Shown here piece after piece: positions 46,504-56,803 of a DNA stretch of 64,000 nucleotides (positions are counted from its first letter, which is position 1; every line of letters starts with the position of its first letter). The stretch is from assembly GCF_024171885.1 (NCBI RefSeq), contig NZ_JAMTCP010000023.1, forward strand, positions 39,410 to 103,409, read 5' to 3'. Made by a program: the position numbers and the translations under genes. Below the pieces are notes generated by a model. The model worked only from the letters and a program-made list of their open reading frames with translations, did no database searches and had not been told where the DNA came from. The DNA is from Streptoalloteichus tenebrarius. GTDB taxonomy: Bacteria > Actinomycetota > Actinomycetes > Mycobacteriales > Pseudonocardiaceae.

Positions 46504-46533
46504 TTGACCCCGTTCGACGCGGCCCCGTAACCT
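46504..46533 (+). promoter_or_regulatory. rplU-rpmA promoter
   Basis: TTGACC at 46504-46509, 18-base spacer, TAACCT at 46528-46533: the best housekeeping promoter in the window. Transcription would start near 46541, leaving a leader of about 147 bases. Confidence 0.75.
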
Positions 46534-46539
46534 GTAGTT

Positions 46540-46687
46540 CGGCCCGCTGTTCGGCGGGCCGCGTTGTGCGCCGTGCGACGCACCGGCCGTCCGCGGGCCA
46601 GCCCGGTGAGGCAGCCAGTGGGTCAGCGCGCGCGTCGATCGCAACGATCATCGCAGCAACGCCGAGCAGCAGGAGACTTCCGGACCG
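46540..46687 (+). promoter_or_regulatory. rplU leader with hairpin
   Basis: The transcribed leader opens with CGGCCCGC-TGTTC-GGCGGGCCG (46540-46561), placed at the very 5' end. Ribosomal-protein leaders of this sort can sense L21, but the rest shows no motif I can assign. Confidence 0.4.
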
Positions 46688-46996
46688 ATGTACGCCATCG
46701 TCAAGACGGGCGGCAAGCAGTACAAGGTTGCTGTCGGAGACGTCGTCCAGGTCGAGAAGCTCGACGGCGAGCCGGGCACGGAGGTCACCTTCCCCGCGCT
46801 GCTCGTCGTCGACGGCTCCGACGTCATCGCGGACGCCGCGGCCCTCGGGAAGGTGTCGGTGACCGGCAAGGTCGTCGAGCACACCAAGGGCCCGAAGATC
46901 CGTATCCACAAGTTCAAGAACAAGACCGGCTACCACAAGCGGCAGGGTCACCGTCAGCCCCTGACCCGCGTCGAGGTCACCGGCATCACCAAGTGA
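46688..46996 (+). CDS. rplU: 50S ribosomal protein L21
   Basis: 102 residues from ATG 46688. [20 protein letters not shown] and [20 protein letters not shown] are the family blocks, with VEVTGI at the end. L21 binds 23S rRNA near L20. It is the first gene of the rplU-rpmA unit and its length is standard. Confidence 0.98.
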   Translation: MYAIVKTGGKQYKVAVGDVVQVEKLDGEPGTEVTFPALLVVDGSDVIADAAALGKVSVTGKVVEHTKGPKIRIHKFKNKTGYHKRQGHRQPLTRVEVTGITK

Positions 46997-47010
46997 GGAT
47001 CTGACCAGCC

Positions 47011-47268
47011 ATGGCACACAAGAAGGGCGCGTCCAGCTCCCGCAACGGCCGTGACTCCAACGCCAAGCGACTCGGCGTGAAGCGCTTCGGCGGTCAGGTC
47101 GTCAGCGCCGGCGAGATCCTCGTCCGGCAGCGGGGCACCAAGTTCCACCCGGGCGACAACGTCGGTCGCGGCGGCGACGACACGCTGTTCGCGCTGGCCG
47201 CGGGTGCGGTCGAGTTCGGCGTCAAGCGTGGTCGCAAGACCGTGAACATCGTCCCGGCGCAGGCCTGA
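47011..47268 (+). CDS. rpmA: 50S ribosomal protein L27
   Basis: 85 residues from ATG 47011, 14 bases after rpl[21 protein letters not shown] and [19 protein letters not shown] are diagnostic. The N-terminus reaches the peptidyl-transferase centre; it starts AHKKG directly, without the cleaved leader of Firmicutes L27. Confidence 0.98.
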   Translation: MAHKKGASSSRNGRDSNAKRLGVKRFGGQVVSAGEILVRQRGTKFHPGDNVGRGGDDTLFALAAGAVEFGVKRGRKTVNIVPAQA

Positions 47269-47301
47269 GAGCCCGCCCGAGACAGCTCAGCAAGCAACCC
47301 C

Positions 47302-47341
47302 GGCGAGGGGCGGGTCCGGATGCTCCGGCCCGCCCCTCGCC
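47302..47341 (+). terminator. hairpin terminator after rpmA
   Basis: GGCGAGGGGCGGG pairs with CCCGCCCCTCGCC, with an inner CCGG/CCGG and one bulge. Confidence 0.75.
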
Positions 47342-47421
47342 GCGTTCCGGCGTGATGGTCCGTCGCCGGCCCGAGGGGCCGTCCGGCGGGGCGGGGACGT
47401 CGTGATGAAGGGAGGACCGCC

Positions 47422-48885
47422 GTGTCGCGGTTCGTCGACCGCGTGGTCATCCACGTGGCGGCCGGTGACGGCGGGAACGGCTGCGCCTCCGTGCACCGGG
47501 AGAAGTTCAAGCCGCTCGGCGGCCCCGACGGGGGCAACGGGGGCAGGGGCGGGGACGTGGTCCTGGTCGTCGACGCCAACGTGCACACGTTGCTCGACTT
47601 CCACTACCGCCCGCACGCCAGCGCCGGCAACGGCCGCCAGGGACAGGGCGGCAACCGGGACGGCGCCAACGGCGAGGACCTGGAGCTGAAGGTCCCGGAC
47701 GGCACGGTCGTGCTCACCGAGGACGGCGAGGTGCTCGCCGACCTCACCGGGCACGGCACCCGTCTGGTGGCGGCGCAGGGCGGCCGGGGTGGCCTCGGCA
47801 ACGCCGCGCTGGCCTCCAAGGCCCGTAGGGCCCCCGGCTTCGCCCTGCTGGGTGAGCCCGGCGAGCAGCGGGACCTGGTGCTGGAGCTGAAGTCGGTGGC
47901 CGACGTCGGTCTGCTCGGCTTCCCCTCGGCCGGCAAGTCCTCGCTCATCGCGGTGCTCTCCGCCGCCCGGCCGAAGATCGCGGACTACCCGTTCACCACC
48001 CTGGTGCCGAACCTCGGCGTGGTGACCGCCGGCGAGACCGTGTTCACCGTGGCCGACGTGCCCGGCCTGATCCCCGGCGCGAGCCAGGGCCGCGGCCTGG
48101 GCCTGGACTTCCTGCGGCACATCGAGCGGTGCGCGGTGCTGGTGCACGTCGTGGACTGCGCGACCTACGAGCCGGGGCGCGACCCGCTGTCGGACATCGA
48201 CGCGCTGGAGGCCGAGCTGGCCCAGTACACGCCGTCGCTGGGCGGCGAGCTGGCCGACCGGCCGAGGGTCGTCGTGCTCAACAAGATCGACGTCCCCGAG
48301 GGTCGCGACCTGGCCGAGATCGTGCGGCCGGAGATCGAGGCCAGGGGCCTTCCGGTGTTCGAGGTCTCGACCGCCACCCGGGAGGGCCTGCGCGAGCTGA
48401 CCTACGCGCTGGGCCGGATCGTCGAGGAGTACCGCTCCTCGCGGCCCGCGCCCGAGCCCACCCGCGTCGTGCTGCGGCCGAAGGCCGTCGACGACGCCGG
48501 CTTCACCGTCGAACCCGACCCGGACCGACCCGGCGGGTTCGTGGTGCGTGGCGAGCGCCCCGAGCGGTGGGTGCGGCAGACCAACTTCGACAACGACGAG
48601 GCCGTCGGCTACCTGGGCGACCGGTTGGCCAGGCTCGGCGTCGAGGACGCGCTGGCCGAGATGGGCGCGGTGCCGGGTTGCCCGGTCACCATCGGCCGGA
48701 TGACCTTCGACTGGGAGCCCTCCACGCCGGCCGGGATCGCCACGGTGATGACCGGTCGCGGCACCGACCCGAGGCTGGAGCGCTCCGACCGGGTCAGCGC
48801 CGCCGAGCGGAAGGCGGCCAAGCGCGCCCGTCGCGGCCTGCCGCCGTTGCCCGGCATGGACGACTTCGACGACGACGAGGAGTAG
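47422..48885 (+). CDS. obgE: Obg GTPase
   Basis: 487 residues from GTG 47422 behind GGAGGA. The Gly-rich Obg fold (1-158) has [20 protein letters not shown] and [10 protein letters not shown] repeats. The G domain has G1 GFPSAGKS (166-173), switch ending [11 protein letters not shown]3 DVPGLI, G4 NKID and G5 STAT. The C-terminal OCT domain (about 345-430) and an acidic tail ending FDDDEE follow. It acts in 50S assembly and stress control. Its stop overlaps the proB start. Confidence 0.97.
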   Translation: MSRFVDRVVIHVAAGDGGNGCASVHREKFKPLGGPDGGNGGRGGDVVLVVDANVHTLLDFHYRPHASAGNGRQGQGGNRDGANGEDLELKVPDGTVVLTEDGEVLADLTGHGTRLVAAQGGRGGLGNAALASKARRAPGFALLGEPGEQRDLVLELKSVADVGLLGFPSAGKSSLIAVLSAARPKIADYPFTTLVPNLGVVTAGETVFTVADVPGLIPGASQGRGLGLDFLRHIERCAVLVHVVDCATYEPGRDPLSDIDALEAELAQYTPSLGGELADRPRVVVLNKIDVPEGRDLAEIVRPEIEARGLPVFEVSTATREGLRELTYALGRIVEEYRSSRPAPEPTRVVLRPKAVDDAGFTVEPDPDRPGGFVVRGERPERWVRQTNFDNDEAVGYLGDRLARLGVEDALAEMGAVPGCPVTIGRMTFDWEPSTPAGIATVMTGRGTDPRLERSDRVSAAERKAAKRARRGLPPLPGMDDFDDDEE

Positions 48886-50030
48886 TGATCGGCGGCGTGG
48901 CGACGCTGGCAGCGCCTTCGGCGACCCGGCGGGCGGTGGCCGCCGCCGGCCGGGTGGTGGTCAAGGTCGGCTCCTCCTCCCTGACCACGGCGGAGGGGGG
49001 ACTGGACCCGGACCGGCTGGCGGCGCTCGTCGACGCCGTCGCCGGCCGGCGCGCGGCGGGCAGCCAGGTCGTGCTGGTCTCCTCCGGGGCCATCGCCGCC
49101 GGCCTGGCCCCGCTGGGGGTGCGGCGCCGCCCCCGCGACCTCGCCACCCAGCAGGCCGCCGCCAGCGTCGGCCAGCTCCAGCTCGCCCACGCCTACGCCG
49201 CCTCGTTCGCCCGGCACCAGCTCACGGTCGGCCAGGTGCTGCTCACCGCCGACGACGTGTGGCGCAGGGCGCACTACCGCAACGCGCAACGCACCTTCTC
49301 GCGCCTGCTCGCGCTCGGGGCGGTGCCGGTGGTGAACGAGAACGACACCGTCGCCACCGAGGAGATCCGGTTCGGGGACAACGACAGGCTCGCGGCGTTG
49401 GTGGCGCACCTGGTCGGCGCGGACGCGTTGGTGTTGCTGTCCGACGTGGACGCCCTCTACGACGGCGACCCCCGGCGGGGCGGCGCGCGGCGGATCAGCG
49501 AGGTCAACGGCGAGTCCGACGTGGACGGTGTCGACGCCGGAGGCGCAGGGGCCTCGGGTGTGGGCACCGGCGGCATGGCCTCCAAGCTCGCCGCGGCCCG
49601 CCTGGCCGCCTCCGCGGGCATCCCGGTCCTGCTGGCCTCGGCCGCCGACGCCGACCGGGCGCTGGGACCGGCCGACGTGGGCACGGCCTTCGCGGCCACC
49701 GGGCCCCGGCTGTCGGCCCGCAAGTTCTGGCTCGGCCACGCGGCGGGGGCGTCGGGTCGGTTGCACCTGGACGACGGGGCGGTCGCCGCGGTGGTCGGCC
49801 GCCGCCGTTCGCTGCTGGCCGCGGGGATCACGGGCGTCACGGGTGACTTCGACGCCGGGGACGTCGTGGAGCTGCTGGACCCGTCCGGCCGGGTCGTGGC
49901 GCGGGGCGTGGTCGCGTTCGACGCGGCGGAGCTTCCCGGCCTGATCGGCCGTTCCAGCCACGAACTCCCCGCCGAGCAGCGCCGCGAGGTCGTCCACGCC
50001 GACGACCTGGTCCCGCTCACCGCCGGCTAG
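48885..50030 (+). CDS. proB: glutamate 5-kinase
   Basis: 381 residues from GTG 48885, whose first base is the last base of the obgE TAG; a later GTG at 48897 is possible. Amino-acid kinase fold: [44 protein letters not shown] (substrate site) and [17 protein letters not shown]-terminal PUA domain begins near residue 285 ([13 protein letters not shown]). It phosphorylates glutamate in proline synthesis. proA lies 2.6 kb away, separated by recQ on the other strand. A Gly/Ala insert ([14 protein letters not shown]) precedes the GTGGM motif. Confidence 0.96.
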   Translation: MIGGVATLAAPSATRRAVAAAGRVVVKVGSSSLTTAEGGLDPDRLAALVDAVAGRRAAGSQVVLVSSGAIAAGLAPLGVRRRPRDLATQQAAASVGQLQLAHAYAASFARHQLTVGQVLLTADDVWRRAHYRNAQRTFSRLLALGAVPVVNENDTVATEEIRFGDNDRLAALVAHLVGADALVLLSDVDALYDGDPRRGGARRISEVNGESDVDGVDAGGAGASGVGTGGMASKLAAARLAASAGIPVLLASAADADRALGPADVGTAFAATGPRLSARKFWLGHAAGASGRLHLDDGAVAAVVGRRRSLLAAGITGVTGDFDAGDVVELLDPSGRVVARGVVAFDAAELPGLIGRSSHELPAEQRREVVHADDLVPLTAG

Positions 50031-50401
50031 AACCCGATCGGGGACCCGCCGCGTCACCGGCGCGCCACTGACACCTCTCTGAAGACAGCCCCCACCCATC
50101 CCGGGGGGGCGAGCCCCGCTCCAGCCTATCGTCGATCACCCGCACGAACCCGCCCGGTGCCGTCGCCTGTGGAGGAAATCAGGTGACTGTGGACAACTAC
50201 GCAGAGACAACTTCAGAGACAACTTCCACCGAGAGCACGGGCGTTCTCGATCACCTTCGGGTGACCGCACGTCTCGGCTGAGCGACCCAGCCGTCCCGGT
50301 CCCGGTCCCTGATTACTGTCGAGTGACTTCGGTCGGTGGTCGAAGGCCGCCAACGAATCACCCCGAGGCCCACCCGGCCCCGGAGCCCTTCAGCAGGACG
50401 A
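50031..50401. other. gap between convergent proB and recQ
   Basis: No gene. It holds the third dispersed DnaA-box repeat (50086-50198) and a CAGAGACAACTT direct repeat just after it (about 50203-50227). No hairpin terminator of the usual strength is present. Confidence 0.55.
50086..50198 (+). repeat. dispersed DnaA-box repeat, copy 3
   Basis: Same layout and orientation as copy 1: CAGCCCCCACCC/G-run hairpin, GCGAGCCCCGCTCCAGCCTA, then CTGTGGAGGAAATC and GTGACTGTGGACAACT. TGTGGACAA at 50188-50196 is a perfect DnaA-box complement. The inner 40 bases differ between copies while both ends are kept. Confidence 0.7.
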
Positions 50402-52519
50402 TCAGTTGGTGGTCGCGAGGGCGAAGGGGAGCACCGCCGGCGCGCCCGCCCCGCGCAACAGGCGCGCGGCCACGGTCATCGTCCAGCCCGAGTCGACACA
50501 GTCGTCCACGAGCAGCACCGGCCCGTCCACCTCCCGCACCGCGTGCGCGACGTCCTCCGGCAGAGCCAGGGACGCGTGGAGCGAGGCCAACCGCTGGGCG
50601 CTGTTGGCGTTCGACCGCGCTCCGCCCCGACTGGTCACCCGGCCCAGGAACGGCAGACGGCCGATGCTCGCCAGCCGTTGGGCGAGGCTGGCGACGAGCT
50701 GGGGACGACGGTGCGACTCGATGGCGACGACCCCGGCGGGGCGCCGTTCCCAGCCCCACGCCGCCAACACCTGCACACATGCGTTGAAGACGTCGTCCGG
50801 CACGGGCTGGTCGACGCTGCCGGCCCCCAGGAGCTCGCGCAGCCGGTTGCCCCAGCCGATGTCGGTCAACCGTCCCAGCGCCCGCCCGACGCTCGCCGCC
50901 TCGGTGGCGGCGATGCGTCCGGTCAGGGGCACGCCGAGCGCGGCCATCCCGGTCGGCCACTGCTTCCGGGGCTCCAGCTCCACCCCGGGGCGCCGCAGGC
51001 GCTCCCGGGCCGCCGCGATCTCGGCGTCGTCGACCTGCGCGGAGCGTCGCCGTCCCGTGCAGTTGTCGCACCGCCCGCACGGCGCCGCGTGCGGGTCGTC
51101 GAGCTGCCGCAGCAGGAACTCCATCCGGCACCCGTCGGTGGCCTGGTAGTCGAGCATCGCCTGCTGCTCGCGGCGGCGGGCCTCGGCGACCCGCGCGTAC
51201 CGCTCCGCGTCGTACTCCCACGGCACGCCGGTGGCCTCCCAGCCGCCGCGCACCCGCCGCACGGCCCCGTCGACGTCGAGGACCTTGAGCACGACCTCCA
51301 GCCGCGTCCGGCTCAGCTCCACCCTCGGTTCGAGCGCGGCCGTGGACAGCGGCCCCGGCGCCTCGGCCAGGGCCGCCAGGAGCTGACGCACCACGGGCTC
51401 CGGGGGGAACGCCAGCGAGGCGAAGTAGTTCCAGATGTCGCGGTCCTCGCGGCCGGGCAGCAACAGCACCTCGGCCCGCCGCACGCCGCGACCGGCGCGG
51501 CCGATCTGCTGGTAGTAGGCGATCGGCGAGGACGGCGCCCCGAGGTGCACCACGAACCCCAGGTCGGGCTTGTCGAACCCCATCCCGAGCGCCGAGGTCG
51601 CGACCAGCGCCTTCACCCGGTTCGCGAGCAGGTCCGCCTCGGCCTGCTGGCGCTCGGCGGGGTCGCTGCGCCCCGAGTAGGCGACCACGGCGTGGCCGCG
51701 TTCGCGCAGGTAGGAGGCGACGTCGTCCGCCGCGGCCACGGTGAGGGTGTAGACGATGCCCGAGCCGGGCAGCTCGGACAGCTTCTCGGCCAGCCACGCC
51801 AGCCGTTGCTCGGCGCCCATCGGGGCGCCGTCCTCGCGGCGCACCACGCCCAGGTGCAGGCTCTCCCGGTCGAGCGCGCCCCGCAGCACCAGCGCCGCCT
51901 GGTCGCCCAGCCCGAGCTGTTCGGCCACGTCCCGCACCACGCGGTCGTTGGCCGTCGCCGTGGTGGCCAGCACCGGGACGTCGGCGGGCAGCTCGGCGAT
52001 GAGCGTGCGCAGCCGGCGGTAGTCGGGGCGGAAGTCGTGCCCCCAGTCGGAGATGCAGTGCGCCTCGTCGACCACCAGCAGCCCGGCCGCCGCGCTGAGC
52101 TGCGGCAGGACCGCGTCCCGGAAGTCGGGGTTGTTCAGCCGTTCCGGGCTGACCAGCAGCACGTCGACCTCGCCGGCCGCGACCCGGGCCTCGACGTCGT
52201 CCCACTCCTCCTGGTTGGCCGAGTTGATCGTGGCGGCGCGCACGCCGGCGCGGGCCGCGGCGTCGACCTGGTTGCGCATCAGCGCGAGCAACGGCGACAC
52301 GATGACGGTCGGCCCCTCGCCCAGCTCGCGCAGCAGCGCGGTGGCCACGAAGTAGACCGCGGACTTGCCCCAGCCGGTCCGTTGCACGACCAGCGCCCGC
52401 CGCCGGTCGACCACCAGCGCCTGGATGGCCGTCCACTGGTCCTCGCGCAGGCGGGCCCCGTCGCCGGCCAGCGCGCGCAGCCGCTCCTCGGCCAGTTCCC
52501 GCAGTGCGTGCTCGTCCAC
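50402..52519 (-). CDS. recQ: RecQ helicase with C-terminal phosphoribosyltransferase-like domain
   Basis: About 705 residues. GTG 52519 is placed 7 bases after a TAGGCA box; GTG 52525 is also possible. SF2 motifs: Q-L-R-x-x-Q-type REDQWTAI, Walker A QRTGWGKS (46-53), [20 protein letters not shown], and motif [13 protein letters not shown]. The RecQ zinc site is present (CRMEFLL, CGRCDNC). There is no HRDC domain; instead the last 80 residues end with [14 protein letters not shown], a PRPP-binding loop of type I phosphoribosyltransferases. Such RecQ-PRTase fusions occur in actinobacteria; the role of the second domain is unknown. It is divergent from proA. Confidence 0.9.
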   Translation of the reverse strand: MDEHALRELAEERLRALAGDGARLREDQWTAIQALVVDRRRALVVQRTGWGKSAVYFVATALLRELGEGPTVIVSPLLALMRNQVDAAARAGVRAATINSANQEEWDDVEARVAAGEVDVLLVSPERLNNPDFRDAVLPQLSAAAGLLVVDEAHCISDWGHDFRPDYRRLRTLIAELPADVPVLATTATANDRVVRDVAEQLGLGDQAALVLRGALDRESLHLGVVRREDGAPMGAEQRLAWLAEKLSELPGSGIVYTLTVAAADDVASYLRERGHAVVAYSGRSDPAERQQAEADLLANRVKALVATSALGMGFDKPDLGFVVHLGAPSSPIAYYQQIGRAGRGVRRAEVLLLPGREDRDIWNYFASLAFPPEPVVRQLLAALAEAPGPLSTAALEPRVELSRTRLEVVLKVLDVDGAVRRVRGGWEATGVPWEYDAERYARVAEARRREQQAMLDYQATDGCRMEFLLRQLDDPHAAPCGRCDNCTGRRRSAQVDDAEIAAARERLRRPGVELEPRKQWPTGMAALGVPLTGRIAATEAASVGRALGRLTDIGWGNRLRELLGAGSVDQPVPDDVFNACVQVLAAWGWERRPAGVVAIESHRRPQLVASLAQRLASIGRLPFLGRVTSRGGARSNANSAQRLASLHASLALPEDVAHAVREVDGPVLLVDDCVDSGWTMTVAARLLRGAGAPAVLPFALATTN

Positions 52520-52576
52520 GCGCACCTGCCTACCGCATGCCCCCGACACCCCCGCAAATCGGTCGGCCGCTCGGGC

Positions 52577-52582
52577 TACCCT
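52577..52582 (+). promoter_or_regulatory. -10 box of leaderless proA promoter
   Basis: TACCCT, 7 bases, GTG 52590. It lies within the 70-base divergent region shared with recQ, whose own box is TAGGCA at 52532-52527 on the minus strand. Confidence 0.6.
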
Positions 52583-52589
52583 GGCCCCC

Positions 52590-53900
52590 GTGACCACGCT
52601 CACCGCCGCCGACTCCGCCGTGGACCGCGACGACCTGCGGGAACAGGTGCACGCCGCGGCCGGCCGGGCCAGGACCGCCGCCGCCGAGCTGGCCCTGCTC
52701 ACCCGTCAGCGCAAGGACGAGGCGCTCCTGGCGATGGCCGACGCGCTGGACGCGCGCGCCGCCGAGGTGCTGGCGGCCAACGCCGAGGACCTCGACCGCG
52801 GGCGCGCCGCCGGGCTCGGCGAGGCGTTGCTGGACCGGCTGGCGCTCAACGAGAGCCGGGTCGCCGGCATCGCGGGGGGTCTGCGGCTCGTGGCGGGGCT
52901 GCCGGACCCGGTCGGCGACGTCGTGCGCGGCGGGATGCTGCCCAACGGGCTGGAGCTGCGCCAGGTGCGGGTGCCGTTGGGGGTCGTCGGCATCGTCTAC
53001 GAGGCGCGTCCGAACGTGACGGTGGACGCGGCTGGGCTGGCGCTCAAGGCGGGCAACGCCGTGCTGCTGCGCGGCTCGTCGTCGGCGGAGCGGTCCAACA
53101 CCGCCCTGGTGGCGGTGCTGCGGGACGCGTTGACGAAGGTGGGCCTGCCGGCCGACGCGGTGCAGATGCTGCCCTGCCACGACCGCGCCAGCGTGCATCA
53201 CCTGATCACCGCTCGCGGGTTGGTGGACCTGGTGATCCCTCGGGGCGGCGCCGGTCTGATCGACGCGGTGGTGCGGGGCGCGACCGTGCCCACGGTCGAG
53301 ACGGGCGTGGGCAACTGCCACGTCTACGTGGACGCCTCCGCCGACCCCGAGCTGGCCGAGCGCATCGTGGTCAACGCCAAGGCCCGCCGGCCGAGCGTCT
53401 GCAACGCGGCGGAGACCTTGCTCGTGCACGCCGACCTCGCCTCGGAGTTCGTGCCCCGGGTGGTGCGCGCCCTCGCCGAGGCGGGGGTGACCGTGCACGC
53501 CGACGAGCGGTTCGCGGGGCTCGCGGGCGACGCCGGGTCGGTGGTGCCGGCCGAGGATGGCGACTGGGATACCGAGTACCTGTCGCTGGACATCGCGGCG
53601 CGGGTGGTCGACTCGCTCGACGACGCCGTGCGCCACATCGCCGAGCACGGCACCGGCCACACCGAGGCGATCGTCACGGGCGACGTGAAGGCCGCGCGGG
53701 AGTTCACCGCGAGGGTGGACGCGGCGGCGGTCATGGTCAACGCCTCCACGGCGTTCACCGACGGCTTCGAGTTCGGCATGGGCGCCGAGATCGGCATCTC
53801 CACCCAGAAGCTGCACGCCAGGGGTCCGATGGGGTTGCCGGAGCTGACCTCCACCAAGTGGGTCGTGTGGGGGGAGGGGCACGTCCGTCCCACCTCGTGA
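52590..53900 (+). CDS. proA: glutamate-5-semialdehyde dehydrogenase
   Basis: 436 residues from GTG 52590. ALDH-fold reductase: [36 protein letters not shown], and the catalytic Cys in [17 protein letters not shown] (about residue 271). [20 protein letters not shown] is the family block near the end. It reduces glutamyl 5-phosphate made by ProB, using NADPH, in proline synthesis. The TetR gene starts 7 bases after its stop. Confidence 0.97.
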   Translation: MTTLTAADSAVDRDDLREQVHAAAGRARTAAAELALLTRQRKDEALLAMADALDARAAEVLAANAEDLDRGRAAGLGEALLDRLALNESRVAGIAGGLRLVAGLPDPVGDVVRGGMLPNGLELRQVRVPLGVVGIVYEARPNVTVDAAGLALKAGNAVLLRGSSSAERSNTALVAVLRDALTKVGLPADAVQMLPCHDRASVHHLITARGLVDLVIPRGGAGLIDAVVRGATVPTVETGVGNCHVYVDASADPELAERIVVNAKARRPSVCNAAETLLVHADLASEFVPRVVRALAEAGVTVHADERFAGLAGDAGSVVPAEDGDWDTEYLSLDIAARVVDSLDDAVRHIAEHGTGHTEAIVTGDVKAAREFTARVDAAAVMVNASTAFTDGFEFGMGAEIGISTQKLHARGPMGLPELTSTKWVVWGEGHVRPTS

Positions 53901-53907
53901 GCCGCGG

Positions 53908-54522
53908 GTGGACGGGGACGGGGACGGGACGGTGAGCGGGCGGAGCGGGCCGACGCGGCGTAGGGACGCCGGGGCGACCAGGGCCGCCCTGCTGGAGGCC
54001 GCGGCCGCGTTGTTCGCGGAGCAGGGCTACGAGCGCACGACGGTGCGGGAGGTCGCCGCGCGGGCCGGCGTGAACCAGGCGTTGCTGTTCCGCTACTTCG
54101 GCTCCAAGGAGGAGCTGTTCGCCGAGGTCCTGGCCGCGCAGAACGACGAGCTGCTGGCGGGCCCGGCCGAGACGCTCCTGCCCAGGGTGTTGGCCGACCT
54201 GCTACGGGACACCGACCCGGCGTGGGTGCGACGCGCGCTCCAGGCGGTGTTGCGGTCGGTGGGGCACGCGGGCGCGGCGGAGTTGCTGCGGGAACGACTG
54301 GGCGCGGCCTACGGGAGCCGGCTCGCGTCGTTGAGCAGCGAACCGGACGCCGAGCTGCGCGCCGACCTGGTGATCGCCTGGTTGTTCGGGATCGGGCTGC
54401 TGCGCTCCGTGGTCGGGAAGCGGCCGCTGGCCGACGCCGACCCCGACCAGGTGACCGCGCTCGTCCTCCGAACGGCTCGCCACCTTCTGGGTGATCCGCC
54501 CGCCGCCGGTTCGGGCGATTGA
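53908..54522 (+). CDS. TetR-family transcriptional regulator
   Basis: 204 residues from GTG 53908; GTG 53932 is an alternative. N-terminal helix-turn-helix (about 20-65): LEAAAALFAEQGYERTTVRE then VAARAGVNQALLFRYFGSKE. The all-helical ligand domain follows. It is read with proA but is followed by a palindrome and the P450 gene, so the P450-ferredoxin unit is its likely target (inference). Confidence 0.9.
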   Translation: MDGDGDGTVSGRSGPTRRRDAGATRAALLEAAAALFAEQGYERTTVREVAARAGVNQALLFRYFGSKEELFAEVLAAQNDELLAGPAETLLPRVLADLLRDTDPAWVRRALQAVLRSVGHAGAAELLRERLGAAYGSRLASLSSEPDAELRADLVIAWLFGIGLLRSVVGKRPLADADPDQVTALVLRTARHLLGDPPAAGSGD

Positions 54523-54555
54523 TCGACTCGCTTCGCCGCCTTACGTTGCCCGTTG

Positions 54556-54571
54556 GTAAGCGCGTGCTTAC
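54556..54571. promoter_or_regulatory. perfect 16-bp palindrome, candidate TetR operator
   Basis: GTAAGC-GCGT-GCTTAC, 32 bases before the P450 start and 34 after the TetR gene. Size, symmetry and AT-richer arms fit a TetR-family operator overlapping the P450 promoter. Confidence 0.7.
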
Positions 54572-54602
54572 ATCGCGCCCGCGGCCGACGAGGAGGTCGA
54601 CG

Positions 54603-55814
54603 ATGACCGAGAACGCCACCGCCGACGACCAGCCCCTGCCCTACCCCTTCGGGAACGGGCGCCAGATCGAGCTGGAACGGCGCTACGCCGAGCTGCGGGA
54701 AGCCCCGGGGCTGGCGCGGGTCCAGCTCCCCTACGGACGGGACTGCTGGCTGGCCACCCGTTACGAGGACGCCAAGATCGTGCTCGGCGACCCCCGGTTC
54801 AGCCGGGCCGCCGCCGTGGGGCCCGACGTGCCCCGCCCGAACCCGGAACAGCCAGGGGAGGGCGGCATCCTCATGCTCGACCCGCCCGAGCACACCCGGA
54901 TCAGGGGCGTGGCCAGCCGCGCGTTCACCGCGCGTCGCGTGGAGCGGATGCGGGAGCACACCAGGGAGATCGTCGAGCGGCTCGTGGACGAGATGGTGGA
55001 GCGCGGAGCGCCCGCCGACCTCGTCGAACACGTCGCGCTGCCCCTCCCGGTGATGGTGATCAGCGAGATGCTCGGGGTCCCCTACTCGGACCGCGACGAC
55101 TTCCAGCGCTGGTCCAACGCGTTCCTGTCGACCTCCCTGCTGCCGCCCGAGACCGTCATCGAGTACGGCAAGGCCCTGCGTGACTACATGACGGGCCTGG
55201 TGGAGCAGCGCCGTGCCGCGCCGACCGACGACCTGCTCAGCGCGATGCTGCGCGCCAGCGACGAGGAGGAGCGGATCACGCAGGACGAGCTGGTCAACCT
55301 CGCGATCGCGATCCTGGTCGCCGGGCACGAGACGACCGCCACCCAGCTCCCCAACTTCGTCTACGTGCTGGACCGCGAGCGGGACCAGTGGGACCTGCTC
55401 CTCGAACGGCCCGACCTGGTGCCGCGCGCCGTCGAGGAGCTGGTGCGCTGGGTGCCGCTGGGCGTCTCCTCGGCCTTCCCCCGGTACGCGCGGGAGGACG
55501 TGGAGGTCGGAGGCGTGCTGGTGCGGGCGGGCGAGCCCGTGCTGGCCTCGGTCGCGTCGGCCAACCGCGACCGGCGCGTCTTCGCCGATCCCGACCGGCT
55601 CGACATCCTCCGTGAGGACAATCCGCACATCGGGTTCGGCCACGGCCCCCACCACTGCCTGGGCGCGCAGCTCGCCCGGATGGAGTTGCAGGAGGGGCTG
55701 CGCGCGTTGCTCCGCAAGGTGCCGACGCTGCGGGTCGCGGTGGGCGAGGACGAGCTGGACTGGAAGGACGGCATGTTCGTGCGGGGCTTCCGCACGCTGC
55801 CGGTGACGTGGTGA
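54603..55814 (+). CDS. cytochrome P450
   Basis: 403 residues from ATG 54603 (GGAGG 7 bases upstream). I-helix AGHETT (240-245) with the acid-alcohol pair replaced at the first position (His-Glu-Thr-Thr), K-helix ExxR as Glu279-Arg282, and heme loop FGHGPHHCLG with Cys352. It is a soluble class I bacterial P450, length typical of CYP105/107-like groups; the family number and substrate cannot be assigned. A [3Fe-4S] ferredoxin gene follows after 12 bases. No biosynthetic cluster surrounds it. Confidence 0.95.
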   Translation: MTENATADDQPLPYPFGNGRQIELERRYAELREAPGLARVQLPYGRDCWLATRYEDAKIVLGDPRFSRAAAVGPDVPRPNPEQPGEGGILMLDPPEHTRIRGVASRAFTARRVERMREHTREIVERLVDEMVERGAPADLVEHVALPLPVMVISEMLGVPYSDRDDFQRWSNAFLSTSLLPPETVIEYGKALRDYMTGLVEQRRAAPTDDLLSAMLRASDEEERITQDELVNLAIAILVAGHETTATQLPNFVYVLDRERDQWDLLLERPDLVPRAVEELVRWVPLGVSSAFPRYAREDVEVGGVLVRAGEPVLASVASANRDRRVFADPDRLDILREDNPHIGFGHGPHHCLGAQLARMELQEGLRALLRKVPTLRVAVGEDELDWKDGMFVRGFRTLPVTW

Positions 55815-55826
55815 GGAGGGCCGCCG

Positions 55827-56057
55827 ATGAGCGGACAGCGCTGGTTGGTCGAGGTGGACCGGGACGTGTGCATCGGCAGCGGGATGTGCGCGGGGTCGGC
55901 CCCGGCGTTCTTCGAGCTGGTCGACGGGCGGTCGCGGCCGCTGCACGGGGAGGTCGACGCGGACGACGAGGTGCTGGGCGCCGCCGAGTCCTGCCCGGTG
56001 GAGGCGATCCTGGTGCGTGAGGTGGGCACCGGCCGGCAGCTCGCCCCCGAGGAGTGA
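55827..56057 (+). CDS. [3Fe-4S] ferredoxin
   Basis: 76 residues from ATG 55827 with GGAGGG upstream. Cys15-x5-Cys21 and Cys56-Pro bind a 3Fe-4S cluster; the fourth position is not Cys (CIGSGMCAG). It is the natural electron donor for the P450 encoded immediately before. No ferredoxin reductase gene is nearby. Confidence 0.93.
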   Translation: MSGQRWLVEVDRDVCIGSGMCAGSAPAFFELVDGRSRPLHGEVDADDEVLGAAESCPVEAILVREVGTGRQLAPEE

Positions 56058-56069
56058 CCGCGGGCGGGT

Positions 56070-56107
56070 GGGCGCCCTCGCCGCGATCGCGGTTGGCGAG
56101 GGCGCCC
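56070..56107. terminator. bidirectional hairpin terminator
   Basis: Perfect 13-bp stem GGGCGCCCTCGCC with a 12-base loop that can pair further (GCGATCGC), between the convergent ferredoxin and nitroreductase genes. Confidence 0.8.
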
Positions 56108-56113
56108 GTCGCG

Positions 56114-56803
56114 TCACACCCGGACCACCACCTGGTCGAGGGTCTTGCGCACCAGGTCGGGCACCACGGCGTCGGGCGCGGGGTAGCCGACCGGGATGAC
56201 CGCGAAGGCCTTCTCGTTGCGGGGGCGGCCGAGGACCTCGGACAGGAACCGCATGGGGCTGGGGGTGTGCACCAGCGCCGCCAGCCCGGACAGGTGCAGC
56301 GCCGTGATCAGCATGCCGACGGCGATCCCCACCGACTCGTCGACGTAGTAGTGCTTGTAGCTGCTGCCGTCGGGGCGCAACGCGAACCGTTGCTGGAAGA
56401 CCACGATCAGGTGGGGAGCGTCGGTGATGTGGGGCTTGTTCTCGTCGGTGCCCAGGGGCGCCAACGCCGAGAGCCACTCCTCGCCGAGCCGGCCGGCGTA
56501 GGAGCGGCGTTCCTCCTCCTCGGCGGCCTCGCGGATGCGGCGCCGCACCTCGGGGTCCTGCACCAGCACGAACGTCCACGGCTGCTGGTGCGCCCCGGAG
56601 GGCGCGGTGTTCGCCACGGCGATGGCGTCGAGCACCACCTGCTCGGGCACCGGGTCGGTGGAGAACATGCGGACCGTGCGCCGTTCGTCCATCCGCTGGC
56701 GTAACTCGCGCGCCCGCGCCAACGACTCGTCGGCGGGCATGCGGGACGGCCGGTAGGGCACGGGCCGGTAGGGCTGGCCGTGCATCGGGGTCCAGGTCCT
56801 CAT
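56114..56803 (-). CDS. FMN-dependent nitroreductase-family protein
   Basis: 229 residues from ATG 56803, which follows CATACT by 7 bases (possible leaderless start). Seen: RRTVRMFSTDPVPEQVVLDA with FMN-phosphate Arg/Ser contacts, NTAPSGAHQQPWTFVLVQDP, and DESVGIAVGMLITALHLSGL. The NTAPSGAHQQPW block and the C-terminal EVLGRPRNEKAF with VIPVGYP place it near the iodotyrosine-deiodinase/BluB-like branch of the family. Substrate unknown. It is convergent with the P450-ferredoxin pair. Confidence 0.9.
   Translation of the reverse strand: MRTWTPMHGQPYRPVPYRPSRMPADESLARARELRQRMDERRTVRMFSTDPVPEQVVLDAIAVANTAPSGAHQQPWTFVLVQDPEVRRRIREAAEEEERRSYAGRLGEEWLSALAPLGTDENKPHITDAPHLIVVFQQRFALRPDGSSYKHYYVDESVGIAVGMLITALHLSGLAALVHTPSPMRFLSEVLGRPRNEKAFAVIPVGYPAPDAVVPDLVRKTLDQVVVRV

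Noticed and set aside
46243..46530. Small gene in the rne-rplU gap
   Set aside because: No ribosome site or family match, and it runs over the clear rplU promoter.
42597..46583. Long open frame on the minus strand opposite rne
   Set aside because: It is the mirror of the rne codon bias: Leu/Gly/Arg/Val-rich low complexity, no motif, and rne on the plus strand is certain.
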